This document shows, one piece after another, positions 7,066 through 14,885 of a stretch of DNA of 64,000 nt. Source of the stretch: CBDCTM01 sp965222005 (GTDB lineage Bacteria > Bacteroidota > Bacteroidia > Chitinophagales > Saprospiraceae); the NCBI GenBank assembly GCA_965222005.1, contig OZ244935.1, positions 930,001-994,000 of the forward strand, given 5' to 3'. A program made the translations under genes and the position numbers. Below the pieces are notes generated by a model. It saw only the letters and a program-made list of their open reading frames with translations. It did no database searches and was not told where the DNA came from. Positions within the stretch are counted from its first letter, which is position 1; each line of letters opens with the position of its first letter.

Positions 7066-9048
7066 ATGGATAATAATAACGAGCAAAAAAATAATGTCCC
7101 TCGTTTCAATTCTTACTGGATATACGGGCTGGTAGCGCTTTTTTTACTGGCACTCAACTTTTACAGTCTCTCTAATGCAAGTCAGGAAGAAATTGGCTGG
7201 AGCCGATTCGAAGAAATGATTCGCGGCGGCGATGTGGAACGCATCGAAGTGATCAATAAAGAGCTGGCGCATGTGTACATCAAGCCCGAGCGGCTGGAAG
7301 ACTATAAGGATGCGGCCAAAAGCAAATTCGGCGCCGTGAGGCCTCACTACTCTTTCGAAATCGGCTCAGTAGATCGGTTTGACGAAAAGTTGGAGAATAT
7401 ACAAGTGGACATGGACGCTCCCATCAGCGCCATGTACAAAACCAAAACCAACTGGCTGGCTCCGCTGCTCAGCTGGGTACTACCCATCATCATCATCATC
7501 GCCATCTGGGTGTTTATCATGCGCCGCGTAAGTGGTGCGGCGGGTGGCCCGGGTGCCCAAATATTCAACATCGGCAAATCGAAAGCTACGCTTTTCGACA
7601 ACAACAGCAAGGTCACCGTTACCTTCCAGGATGTGGCCGGCCTCGATGAAGCAAAGGAAGAGGTGATGGAAATTGTCGATTTCTTGAAAAATCCTAAAAA
7701 ATATACCGCACTGGGAGGCAAAATCCCCAAAGGGGTACTCCTGGTCGGGCCTCCCGGTACCGGCAAAACACTGCTTGCTAAAGCGGTGGCAGGCGAAGCG
7801 GCTGTACCTTTTTTCTCTATTTCCGGCTCCGATTTCGTGGAGATGTTTGTAGGTGTTGGTGCCAGCCGGGTACGAGACCTCTTCAAACAAGCTCGTGAAA
7901 AAGCACCCTGTATCGTCTTCATCGATGAGATTGATGCTATCGGTCGGGCAAGGGGCAAAAGCTCCTTCCAGGGGGGTAATGACGAACGCGAAAACACCCT
8001 CAACCAATTGCTCGTTGAGATGGATGGCTTTAGTACCGACAAGGGCGTCATCCTCATGGCCGCCACCAACCGCCCCGATGTGCTCGATAATGCCTTGCTG
8101 CGCCCCGGACGCTTCGACCGCCAGATCGGGATCGACCATCCGGATTTGAAAGGCCGCGAAGCCATCTTCAAAGTACATCTTCAGCATATCAAGTATGGCC
8201 CCGATGTGAAGGCATCTGTGCTCTCCGAAATGACTCCCGGATTTGCCGGTGCCGATATTGCCAACGTATGCAACGAAGCAGCACTCATTGCAGCGCGCCG
8301 AAACAAGCAGCAGGTCGATCTGGATGATTTCAACTACGCCCTCGACCGGGTGATCGGTGGGCTGGAAAAGAAAAACAAACTCATCGCACCGCATGAGAAG
8401 GAAATCATTGCCTTCCACGAGGCTGGCCACGCCATCTGTGGCTGGTATCTGCCCCATGCCTCTCCGCTGGTGAAAGTGACCATTGTACCTCGCGGAATTG
8501 GCACCCTCGGCTATGCCCAATATTTGCCAAAAGAAGAATACATCACCCGCACCGAGCAATTCCTCGACCGTATCTGTATGACGCTGGGCGGCCGGGCAGC
8601 GGAGAAAATTACTTTCGACAAAATCTCTACCGGCGCCCAAAACGACCTCGACCAGGTCACCAAGATGGCGTACAGCATGATCGCCATTTACGGCATGAAC
8701 GATAAAGTCGGCAATGTTTCCTTTCATGGTCTTTCGCAGGATCAATTTCAGAAGCCTTACTCCGATGAAACGGCTAAACTGATCGATGATGAGGTGCGCA
8801 ATCTGATAGAAATTCAATACGAGCGGGCTCAAAAACTGCTGCGCGAGAAGAGAAATGAGCTGGAAATACTGGCCAACTCACTGCTCGAAAACGAAGTATT
8901 GCTCAAATCGGATGTCGAGCGCCTCATCGGCTCCCGTCCCTCCGACCGGGCTCCCGATCCGGTGGATGAGGATGACCTTTCGGCAGAAAGCGAAACCATC
9001 GAGGGCGCCTCTTCATCTGGCCAGACGGAGTCGTCGGAGGAGGATTAA
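7066..9048 (+). CDS. ftsH: ATP-dependent zinc metalloprotease FtsH
   Basis: A 660-residue membrane-anchored AAA+ protease that degrades misfolded membrane proteins and short-lived regulators. There is a transmembrane helix at about 17-35, an extracytoplasmic domain to about 128, and a second helix at about 129-152. The AAA module has Walker A GPPGTGKT (228-235), Walker B VFIDEID (284-290) and the second region of homology with RPGRFDRQ. The protease domain carries the zinc motif HEAGH (451-455). The C-terminal tail is acidic and low in complexity (SSGQTESSEED). An upstream six-codon frame (7053-7073) overlaps the ATG start. The gene follows rsfS and is followed after 8 bases by a small lipoprotein gene. 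Confidence 0.97.
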   Translation: MDNNNEQKNNVPRFNSYWIYGLVALFLLALNFYSLSNASQEEIGWSRFEEMIRGGDVERIEVINKELAHVYIKPERLEDYKDAAKSKFGAVRPHYSFEIGSVDRFDEKLENIQVDMDAPISAMYKTKTNWLAPLLSWVLPIIIIIAIWVFIMRRVSGAAGGPGAQIFNIGKSKATLFDNNSKVTVTFQDVAGLDEAKEEVMEIVDFLKNPKKYTALGGKIPKGVLLVGPPGTGKTLLAKAVAGEAAVPFFSISGSDFVEMFVGVGASRVRDLFKQAREKAPCIVFIDEIDAIGRARGKSSFQGGNDERENTLNQLLVEMDGFSTDKGVILMAATNRPDVLDNALLRPGRFDRQIGIDHPDLKGREAIFKVHLQHIKYGPDVKASVLSEMTPGFAGADIANVCNEAALIAARRNKQQVDLDDFNYALDRVIGGLEKKNKLIAPHEKEIIAFHEAGHAICGWYLPHASPLVKVTIVPRGIGTLGYAQYLPKEEYITRTEQFLDRICMTLGGRAAEKITFDKISTGAQNDLDQVTKMAYSMIAIYGMNDKVGNVSFHGLSQDQFQKPYSDETAKLIDDEVRNLIEIQYERAQKLLREKRNELEILANSLLENEVLLKSDVERLIGSRPSDRAPDPVDEDDLSAESETIEGASSSGQTESSEED

Positions 9049-9056
9049 ATACACTC

Positions 9057-9557
9057 ATGAAATATTTATTATTTATCCTGAGTCTTTTCCTGTTCAGTAC
9101 CTGCAACAAGGACCAAGCCAGCGGAAAGCTAATGGCACTGCTCAATGGAGTACCGTGGGAAGCAAAAGGTGAAGCATTGGTTGATGAGCCACTTGGAATC
9201 GGCATCGATTTCCGGTTTGAAGTTCATGACAATTCAGGTGTGTTAAAAGAAGAACTTTTTATTTTTAAAATTCCGCACAGTGAAGGAAATTATAGCTTAT
9301 CATCTGAAGCAGATATTAGAAAAGATGATGGGTTAAGTGGGTCAGGGTATTTCACACTTGCCTTCGACGGAGATGTGATAGATGCCCGCTATGATCTGTT
9401 GCCCCAGGCAGATAATACTATAGAATTGACCGAAGTTGATGAAAAAAGAAAAATCATCAGTGGTAAATTTTCAGCGGTATATATAAAGATACGGGGTAGT
9501 GGCGCAGATACTGTCAGAATAGAGAATGGCGTGTTTGAAGTGAAACTGGAGGATTAA
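9057..9557 (+). CDS. Small lipoprotein, intact copy of a tandem pair (DUF6252-like)
   Basis: A 166-residue lipoprotein. The signal MKYLLFILSLFLFSTC ends in a lipobox with the acylated Cys at 16. The mature part begins NKDQASGKLMALLNGVPWEA, then alternates hydrophobic and polar residues as in a beta-rich domain and ends ENGVFEVKLED. The pattern of an N-terminal 'new-residue plus WEA' strand and a C-terminal 'isG.fs...' strand recalls DUF6252-type lipoproteins of Bacteroidota, but that link is tentative and no function is known. It follows ftsH after 8 bases. A second, closely similar copy begins 29 bases after its stop and is broken by an insertion sequence. Confidence 0.75.
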   Translation: MKYLLFILSLFLFSTCNKDQASGKLMALLNGVPWEAKGEALVDEPLGIGIDFRFEVHDNSGVLKEELFIFKIPHSEGNYSLSSEADIRKDDGLSGSGYFTLAFDGDVIDARYDLLPQADNTIELTEVDEKRKIISGKFSAVYIKIRGSGADTVRIENGVFEVKLED

Positions 9558-9785
9558 TCTTGTTTCTGATAACAGCAAGCAAGCTTATGAAGTATATATT
9601 ATTTATCCTGAGTCTTTTTCTGTTCAGTACCTGCAACAAGGACCAAGCCAGCGGAAAGCTAATGGCACTGCTCAATGGAGCACCGTGGGAAGCCAAAGGA
9701 GAAGCATTGATTGATGCGCCACTTGGAACCGGCATCGATTTCCGGTTTGAAGTTCATGACAATTCAGGTGTGTTAAAAGAAGAAC

Positions 9786-9814
9786 TTTTTATTTGAGTGC
9801 ATGACAAATTAGGG
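9786..9814 (+). repeat. Left IS end: target duplication plus terminal inverted repeat
   Basis: TTTTTATTT at 9786-9794 is the left target-site duplication. The IS then begins at 9795 with GAGTGCATGACAAATTAGGG. Aligned with the complement of the right end, 16 of these 20 bases agree. The junction is defined exactly by comparison with the uninterrupted lipoprotein copy at 9057-9557. Confidence 0.9.
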
Positions 9815-11418
9815 GTTTTGTATTTAAGCAGCTAATCGGACTAAATTTACTTTTCGTTCCCTTAGTCTGACGAATTGTATAAAATCTTCGATGTCTCCGT
9901 TTTGTTTTACAGCTCTAAGGTCAAGCATGTTTTGCGCCCCCTTGGATGACCATCTCATACCGCTTTGCTCCATTCTATCTTTGACCAAATGCTTACAAGT
10001 AGACTCTGCCAGAGCTGAACTGATTGGATACCCCTTTTTCAAAAAATCAGCGTAATTCATTTTGTGTTTATGGTTAGTCAAATAGGTGATTGCCTTATTT
10101 AACTGCTTCTTTTTGTTTGTCGATAATTCTGTTTTGTCTCTATTCAACACAAGGTCTTTTATTACCTTTTCAGTTCCTCCTTCCAATATATCTTTTAACA
10201 CCCCTCTGACCCAGCTTGTTCTCAACTTAGAACTTTCTCCAAATATGGCATTGGCACAATCCCAAACGTATTCGCTTACATGGACTATGTCTAAAATGAT
10301 TCCATCAAATTGACCTTCCAGATTATTCTTCTTTATGCTTGCCAGTATTTTATCTTCCAAGCCTATTCCGGCATCTATGGGGATGACGAATCGACTTTGG
10401 GAGTTGGTCATTTTTGATTTTAAATCTTCTATCCCATAATCTATTGCCTTTTGCTGATTGGCTAAAAATGCTCTACGGTGAATTTTAGTGTGCATCTTAT
10501 TTTCCGTTTTCTTTTGTTGTGTTGATGCTGGTTCGTCCTCTTGAGCAGCTTCTTTTTGCACTCCCATCAAGCCATCCAATATCTGGTCGGCAGTCCTTTG
10601 TTGAGGCGTAAAAACAGAGGTAACTGACACTGTCGCACTTTGTTTCTTACCCTTTTTCTCCCCTTTGCTTAGCCGCTTTTTGGGATTGGCCTCCTTTTGT
10701 TGTACTGCCTTTATCTTCGGCAATCCTTTACCATCAAAGGTAGTGCTAAAAAACAACGCTTCATCTTCTTGAGCTTCTTCTCGCTCCAACTCATAGTACT
10801 GATCAACGTACTCGCCCAAATGATTGACATTTCTCTCCGAAGATTTTCCACTCAGATTCAAACCTAATAATTTATTCACTATCACTACGCTTTCTTTGTA
10901 ACTCCCCTGGGTAGCACTTCCCCCTACCAACTCTTGTAGATTGTACGACCAATAACAACCCTTGGGCAACTGCAAATAATCGTCTATTTTATAAAATTGA
11001 CCGCGTTGAGTACTCAAATACGATGGACGATGGATTTGTATCAGACCAAACAAACTGAGGTAGTTCCGCTTCTTTGTCCCTTTACTCCTGTAGCTCTCTC
11101 CTGATTCCAAAATCGGGAGATATTCCTCAACCTTTTTTAACTTTTGCTTGATTATGTAGTTCAATAGCAACAGTCCCAGCTTCAGCAATTCACTTAGTAG
11201 GCTTAGTTCTATTTTATCAATCCCTACATCCTGCTCTACATATTCATCACTTAGGTCAACCAATCTTCCGATTTCTTCTTCTATTTTTTGTATTAGTACT
11301 TTTTTGTCCATACCTTGAATTAGAGTTTGAGGGTCAGTAAATCTATTTTCTAACTTAAATTTACTAAATTCCTTCAAACTCTTCTCATTTTAGGATTCCT
11401 CCAATTTGTCTCGCACTC
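9795..11418 (-). mobile_element. Complete insertion sequence, ISKra4-like family (1,624 bp)
   Basis: The element is bounded by imperfect terminal inverted repeats beginning GAGTGC at both ends and flanked by a 9-bp direct repeat, TTTTTATTT. It contains one transposase gene on the minus strand, with 29 and 41 bases between the gene and the element ends. Its insertion disrupts the second lipoprotein copy. The target is AT-only. Both ends and the single reading frame look intact, so the element may still be active; its base composition is visibly more AT-rich than the neighbouring housekeeping genes, which fits recent arrival. Confidence 0.93.
9824..11377 (-). CDS. ISKra4-family transposase
   Basis: A 517-residue DDE-type transposase. 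Diagnostic stretches are TTFDGKGLPKIKAV followed by KKRLSKGEKKGKKQSATVSV and TPQQRTADQIL (about 210-270); PIDAGIGLEDKI ... IILDIVHVSEYVWDCANAIF (about 345-380); and GYPISSALAESTCKHLVKDR then SGMRWSSKGAQNMLDLRAVK (about 452-495), which match the order and wording of ISKra4 transposases (DGKG ... RLSKGEK.G.K, HV.EY.W, G..I....E..C.HLVKDRM..(S/T)G.RW). The presumed catalytic acidic residues are the Asp in FDGKG, the Asp of ILDIVH and the Glu of LAEST. The frame is uninterrupted. Confidence 0.92.
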   Translation of the reverse strand: MKEFSKFKLENRFTDPQTLIQGMDKKVLIQKIEEEIGRLVDLSDEYVEQDVGIDKIELSLLSELLKLGLLLLNYIIKQKLKKVEEYLPILESGESYRSKGTKKRNYLSLFGLIQIHRPSYLSTQRGQFYKIDDYLQLPKGCYWSYNLQELVGGSATQGSYKESVVIVNKLLGLNLSGKSSERNVNHLGEYVDQYYELEREEAQEDEALFFSTTFDGKGLPKIKAVQQKEANPKKRLSKGEKKGKKQSATVSVTSVFTPQQRTADQILDGLMGVQKEAAQEDEPASTQQKKTENKMHTKIHRRAFLANQQKAIDYGIEDLKSKMTNSQSRFVIPIDAGIGLEDKILASIKKNNLEGQFDGIILDIVHVSEYVWDCANAIFGESSKLRTSWVRGVLKDILEGGTEKVIKDLVLNRDKTELSTNKKKQLNKAITYLTNHKHKMNYADFLKKGYPISSALAESTCKHLVKDRMEQSGMRWSSKGAQNMLDLRAVKQNGDIEDFIQFVRLRERKVNLVRLAA

Positions 11419-11427
11419 TTTTTATTT
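11399..11427 (+). repeat. Right IS end: terminal inverted repeat plus target duplication
   Basis: The element ends at 11418 with ...CAATTTGTCTCGCACTC, the imperfect complement of the left end. TTTTTATTT at 11419-11427 is the second copy of the target-site duplication, after which the lipoprotein frame resumes. Confidence 0.9.
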
Positions 11428-11724
11428 TTAAAATTCCGCACAGTGAAGGAAATTATAGCTTATCATCTGAAGCAGATAATCGAAAAGATGATGGGTTAAG
11501 TGGATCAAATTACTATACACTTGCCTTTGACGGGGATGTACTGGACGCCACCTATGATCTTTTAGCTGATGGGGCCAACACTATTGAGTTGACAAAAGTA
11601 GATCCAAAAACTAAAATTATTAGTGGAAAACTTTCAACTACGTATATAAAAGTCAGTGGTAGTGGCGCAGATACTGTCAGGATAGAGAATGGTGTGTTTG
11701 AAGTGAAGCTGGAGGATTAAGAGC

Positions 11725-11748
11725 ATGAAATATATATACCGATGCTGA
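11725..11748 (+). pseudogene. Possible 5' stub of a third lipoprotein copy
   Basis: Four bases after the stop of the split copy, ATGAAATATATATA repeats the first 14 bases of the two lipoprotein genes (ATGAAATATTTATT and ATGAAGTATATATT) with one or two changes, then stops after seven codons (MKYIYRC). This may be the edge of a deleted third tandem copy, or chance in AT-rich sequence. Confidence 0.3.
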
Positions 11749-11816
11749 TTTATTAAATTTTTAAAATCATGAATAAATCCACCATCGCATATAGAACTGA
11801 TTTAAACTTTTCTAAT
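11731..11816. repeat. Dispersed intergenic repeat, copy A
   Basis: This stretch aligns with 59330-59424 over about 85 bases with a few gaps. Shared blocks are TATATA, ATTAAA, TTTTTAAA, AAT-CACCAT-GCA-ATAG and TTTT-TCTAA. Both copies lie between genes. On the minus strand copy A sits inside an open frame of 60 codons (11753-11935) ending SVLYAMVDLFMILKI, and copy B reads LFAMVNFFCDLK at the same place, so it may be the remnant of a coding sequence. Confidence 0.45.
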
Positions 11817-11964
11817 GGTTTGCGGCTCCAGCCCTTATAGAACCTGACTTCTTTCCTTTTATCGTTCGTACCATACAGGTACGCACTCAAAAAGAGAAAT
11901 CGCCAGAACCTACAATGGCCAAGCCTCAACAACAATACAATAGTTTAAATCAGTTCATAGATAA

Positions 11965-12492
11965 ATGGACTTACAGATTATACAGAACAGGATTTATGAA
12001 GTTCGCGGACAACGAATAATGCTTGATTTTGATTTGGCAGAGTTGTATGAAGTTGAGACTAGGATTTTAAAGCAAGCAGTTCGAAGAAATATAAATCGTT
12101 TCCCAAAGGATTTTATGTTTGAATTGACAAGGGATGAGTACATTTCTTTAAGATCACAATTTGTGACCTTAGAAGAATCCGGTCGCGGAAAACATAGCAA
12201 ATATAATCCTTTCGCTTTCACCCAGGAAGGTGTAGCTATGCTATCAAGTGTACTGCGAAGTAAAAAGGCTATCGATATGAACATAGCTATTATGCGAGCC
12301 TTTGTATTCGTTAGGCAATATGCTCTTAGTCATAAGGATTTAACTAAAAAACTCAAAGAGTTAGAGGCTAAATACAACAAACAATTCAAAGACATACAAC
12401 AGGCTCTAAACTATCTGCTACAAAAAGACAAAGCACAAACAAAACACGAAAACAGAAAACGTATTGGCTTTAAGCCGGAAAAAAAGCAATAA
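11965..12492 (+). CDS. ORF6N-domain protein
   Basis: A 175-residue protein with an N-terminal ORF6N domain (about 1-90: NRIYEVRGQRIMLDFDLAEL, ILKQAVRRNINRFPKDFMFE, NPFAFTQEGVAMLSSVLRSK). ORF6N and the related KilA-N/Bro-N domains bind DNA and are carried by phages and by many Bacteroidota chromosomes as accessory genes. The C-terminal 70 residues are basic and predicted to be helical (DLTKKLKELEAKYNKQFKDI ...). Codon use is AT-rich like the adjacent IS, suggesting transfer. No other phage gene is near. Confidence 0.85.
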   Translation: MDLQIIQNRIYEVRGQRIMLDFDLAELYEVETRILKQAVRRNINRFPKDFMFELTRDEYISLRSQFVTLEESGRGKHSKYNPFAFTQEGVAMLSSVLRSKKAIDMNIAIMRAFVFVRQYALSHKDLTKKLKELEAKYNKQFKDIQQALNYLLQKDKAQTKHENRKRIGFKPEKKQ

Positions 12493-12554
12493 AATAAGAA
12501 ACAGCTGCCCAGGGCACTAATAAAGTAACTGTTGATAATTCTGGCTGCTTTTAA

Positions 12555-14885
12555 TCACTCCCCCCGCCTGGCATAAGCCCTGAAAAACTTACACTCCTCG
12601 ATAATATCCTGATAAAATTCGGTATCCCTGTACTGGGTGCGTAGCAGATCGTAATAGGTGTGGTATTCCGGCGGTAGATCGGGAATACGGTTGGAGCCTC
12701 CGTAGTAGTCGCAGTCCTTGCTCATGTAGTAATTGTTGAGCTGACATTTGGCGGCCATGAAGCTGGCTTTGGCGGCCAGTTCGTTGTTGTGGGCCAGTTG
12801 GCGGGCCTTTTCGTAATACATCAAAGCCAGGCTCAGGCTGGTATTTTCGCGATTGCCAAAGGGCGCATCGAATTTGTCGTAAATCTGATCTCGGTCGTAA
12901 TGCCAGTTGGAGCCACTGCGGAAAAAGTCCAACGCATGCCAGGAATGGCCAAAGTACGACAGGTTGTAATAGGCATTGCCGAGCTGATAGTAATAGTACC
13001 CGCCATAGTCAAAATCCGCTTTGGCCTTGTATTCCAGCTCAAATATTCGCTGGATCATTTCCACCTTATTGTAAGCGATGGTATCCCGCACGGGGCATTC
13101 AGTGCAGTCGATAAATCGCTCGTGAAAAGGATTGAGCTGGTAGCGGTCCCAGTCCTCACGCGGTATGCGGCGCAGCGTTTCCACCGCCGCTTCGGGTTTG
13201 CCCTGGCTGAACAATAGCGTGCCCTTCATGTCGAGCAATTGGTTGTAAATGGCCTCGCCCTTCTCATCAATGCACATGGCTGTTTCGAGATCGCTCTTCT
13301 CGGCCTGCCCGCAAGCTTCGATCAGGTCATCGATGATGTCGAGCTGGGGATTGAGATAGAGGCCAAACAGATCGTAGTGCGCCCGATAGGCCAGGCCGGG
13401 GTGGCCGGTGGTGGCGTAGATGTGGCCCACCCGGTCATTGATAAAGTCGGGCAGGTCTTTGTATTTTTTGTACAAAGGATTTTCCTTGATAATGGTGTAC
13501 ACCTCATTTTCATTGTCGATATCCATTTCCTCATAGCTGTGTACGTGGAGGATGAGTTCGAATAGCTCCAACTGTTCTTTCAGTGCGGGCTGTGTGACCC
13601 GCTCACCAACCTCAGCGAAGGTTTTGCCGGCATCGTACAAATTGCCGGCGAGGTATTCGAGGTAGCCGTCGGCAATTTGCCAAAGCTCTGGCCGGCTTAC
13701 TTTTTTCTCTTTGGCAGCTTTGCGGGCCAATGCCTGCAAATCGATCAGCTCACTGCCAGCTTCTTTGCGGGGCAAGCCAAAAAGCTCCTTGTTGCGTTGC
13801 CGCTGGTCGTTGAAGGGCAGCCCCAGAAAATCTTTTTCCAGCTTTTTGATCTCTCTGACCAGCAGCAGCTCCAGCTGGTCATTGGCCGGGTCGAGGTTGT
13901 AGATCTTGGCCATCTCTTTGGCCGCCTTGCTGTCCTTCACCCGGGCGCGTAGGGCATACAGCATAGCTCTTTCCCGATCATTTTTGCACTTCAAAAATAC
14001 TTCCTGCCATTCGGCATCATTGTCAATAGAAAAACTGCGAAAGGCCTGCTCCCGCTTGCTGGGGCAATATTCAAAAACCTGTAAATAAAGATATGCCGCC
14101 TCGGCCCGCCTGCCGAAAGCTTTGAGCGCCCCGGCCCGATGGCCCAATATCCAGTAGTAGATCAGGCTCTCCATCCGATCCAATTTGGGCAGCAGAAAAT
14201 CGTAGAGGTCGAGCGTTTGCTGGTAGTCTTTGGCATAATGAGCCAGGCGGATCAACTGGTAGGCATAGCGCAGGCGCAGGTAATTGGATTGGGTGGCCAT
14301 AAACTCCCGCAAGCCCGCTTGGATAAGCCGCTGCATGTTTAGCGTATCGCGCGGAGGGGCTTCCCAGGCATCAGCTGAAGCCACTACATGCGGCTCACAC
14401 CTTTTGGCAAAGATGAGATAATCCACCGTTTCGAGGCATTTGTGCTTCTTAAGATACCGGGCAAAAGAGTTTTTTTCGAGGCGATAATCCAGCGGAATAT
14501 TTTTGCTGCGCACACTGGTATGCAACAATTCCAGATCATCCACACTGGATTTATAGATGACCTGATGGAGGTCTGCTATTTTCACCTGATCGCAAAAAAT
14601 GTCTTTCCATTCGCGCAAATTATCATTGAGCTGTACCTTTCGGGCTTCATTGTAATAGTCGTACACCTCCTCGAAACGAAGAAAATAGGGAGCGGTCGGA
14701 GCAGCCTGGTCAACGATTGCCGGATTGACGAATGAATACCCTTGAAAGCCAGCTTCGATCGGGCCGCAGCCTACAGAGATGGGCAGCGGCAATAGAAAAA
14801 AAAGCAGGAATAGCCCGCCGGTTTTCAGCAGTTTTTCAATAGGCGGTGCGATCCAAAACAGCTTTGATTTGTAATAATGATTCAT
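12555..14885 (-). CDS. Large exported helical-repeat protein of unknown function
   Basis: About 777 residues from the ATG at 14885 (MNHYYKSKLFWIAPP); a longer frame reaches 14915. A hydrophobic segment GGLFLLFFLLPLPISVGC could be a signal peptide with Cys, followed by GPIEAGFQGYSFVNPAIVDQ. The rest is mostly amphipathic helix with TPR-like pairs (RRAEAAYLYLQVFEYCPSKR, AVETLRRIPREDWDRYQLNP, YYQLGNAYYNLSYFGHSW, YYEKARQLAHNNELAAKASF). Several CXXC-like and cysteine pairs occur (FIDCTECPV, MSKDCDYYGG). No enzymatic motif is visible. The start lies 50 bases inside the end of the preceding lipoprotein gene, so translation of the two is probably coupled. Confidence 0.65.
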   Translation of the reverse strand: MNHYYKSKLFWIAPPIEKLLKTGGLFLLFFLLPLPISVGCGPIEAGFQGYSFVNPAIVDQAAPTAPYFLRFEEVYDYYNEARKVQLNDNLREWKDIFCDQVKIADLHQVIYKSSVDDLELLHTSVRSKNIPLDYRLEKNSFARYLKKHKCLETVDYLIFAKRCEPHVVASADAWEAPPRDTLNMQRLIQAGLREFMATQSNYLRLRYAYQLIRLAHYAKDYQQTLDLYDFLLPKLDRMESLIYYWILGHRAGALKAFGRRAEAAYLYLQVFEYCPSKREQAFRSFSIDNDAEWQEVFLKCKNDRERAMLYALRARVKDSKAAKEMAKIYNLDPANDQLELLLVREIKKLEKDFLGLPFNDQRQRNKELFGLPRKEAGSELIDLQALARKAAKEKKVSRPELWQIADGYLEYLAGNLYDAGKTFAEVGERVTQPALKEQLELFELILHVHSYEEMDIDNENEVYTIIKENPLYKKYKDLPDFINDRVGHIYATTGHPGLAYRAHYDLFGLYLNPQLDIIDDLIEACGQAEKSDLETAMCIDEKGEAIYNQLLDMKGTLLFSQGKPEAAVETLRRIPREDWDRYQLNPFHERFIDCTECPVRDTIAYNKVEMIQRIFELEYKAKADFDYGGYYYYQLGNAYYNLSYFGHSWHALDFFRSGSNWHYDRDQIYDKFDAPFGNRENTSLSLALMYYEKARQLAHNNELAAKASFMAAKCQLNNYYMSKDCDYYGGSNRIPDLPPEYHTYYDLLRTQYRDTEFYQDIIEECKFFRAYARRGE

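Larger units (their letters stand above)
9587..11720 (+). pseudogene. Second copy of the small lipoprotein gene, split by an insertion sequence
   Basis: The 5' part, starting with ATG at 9587, encodes MKYILFILSLFLFSTC and then almost the same residues as the upstream copy to KEELFI, where the IS junction creates an immediate TGA. The 3' part resumes at 11419 and reads through to TAA at 11718-11720 (ENGVFEVKLED). Removing the IS (9795-11418) and one copy of its 9-bp target duplication restores one open frame colinear with the intact copy. The 5' halves are nearly identical, while the 3' halves differ at many codons (ADNRKDDGLSGSNYYT against ADIRKDDGLSGSGYFT), so the duplication predates the insertion. 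The gene should be inactive. Confidence 0.9.

Noticed and set aside
7480..8832. 450-codon minus-strand frame opposite ftsH
   Set aside because: It mirrors the highly conserved FtsH coding strand; the length follows from codon bias, not from a gene.
11753..11935. 60-codon minus-strand frame after the broken lipoprotein gene
   Set aside because: Too short and without a recognised family to be listed as a gene; treated as part of the dispersed repeat instead.
11965..12492. Prophage suggested by the ORF6N protein and nearby IS
   Set aside because: No integrase, capsid, terminase or attachment-site duplication is present; the two accessory items look independent.
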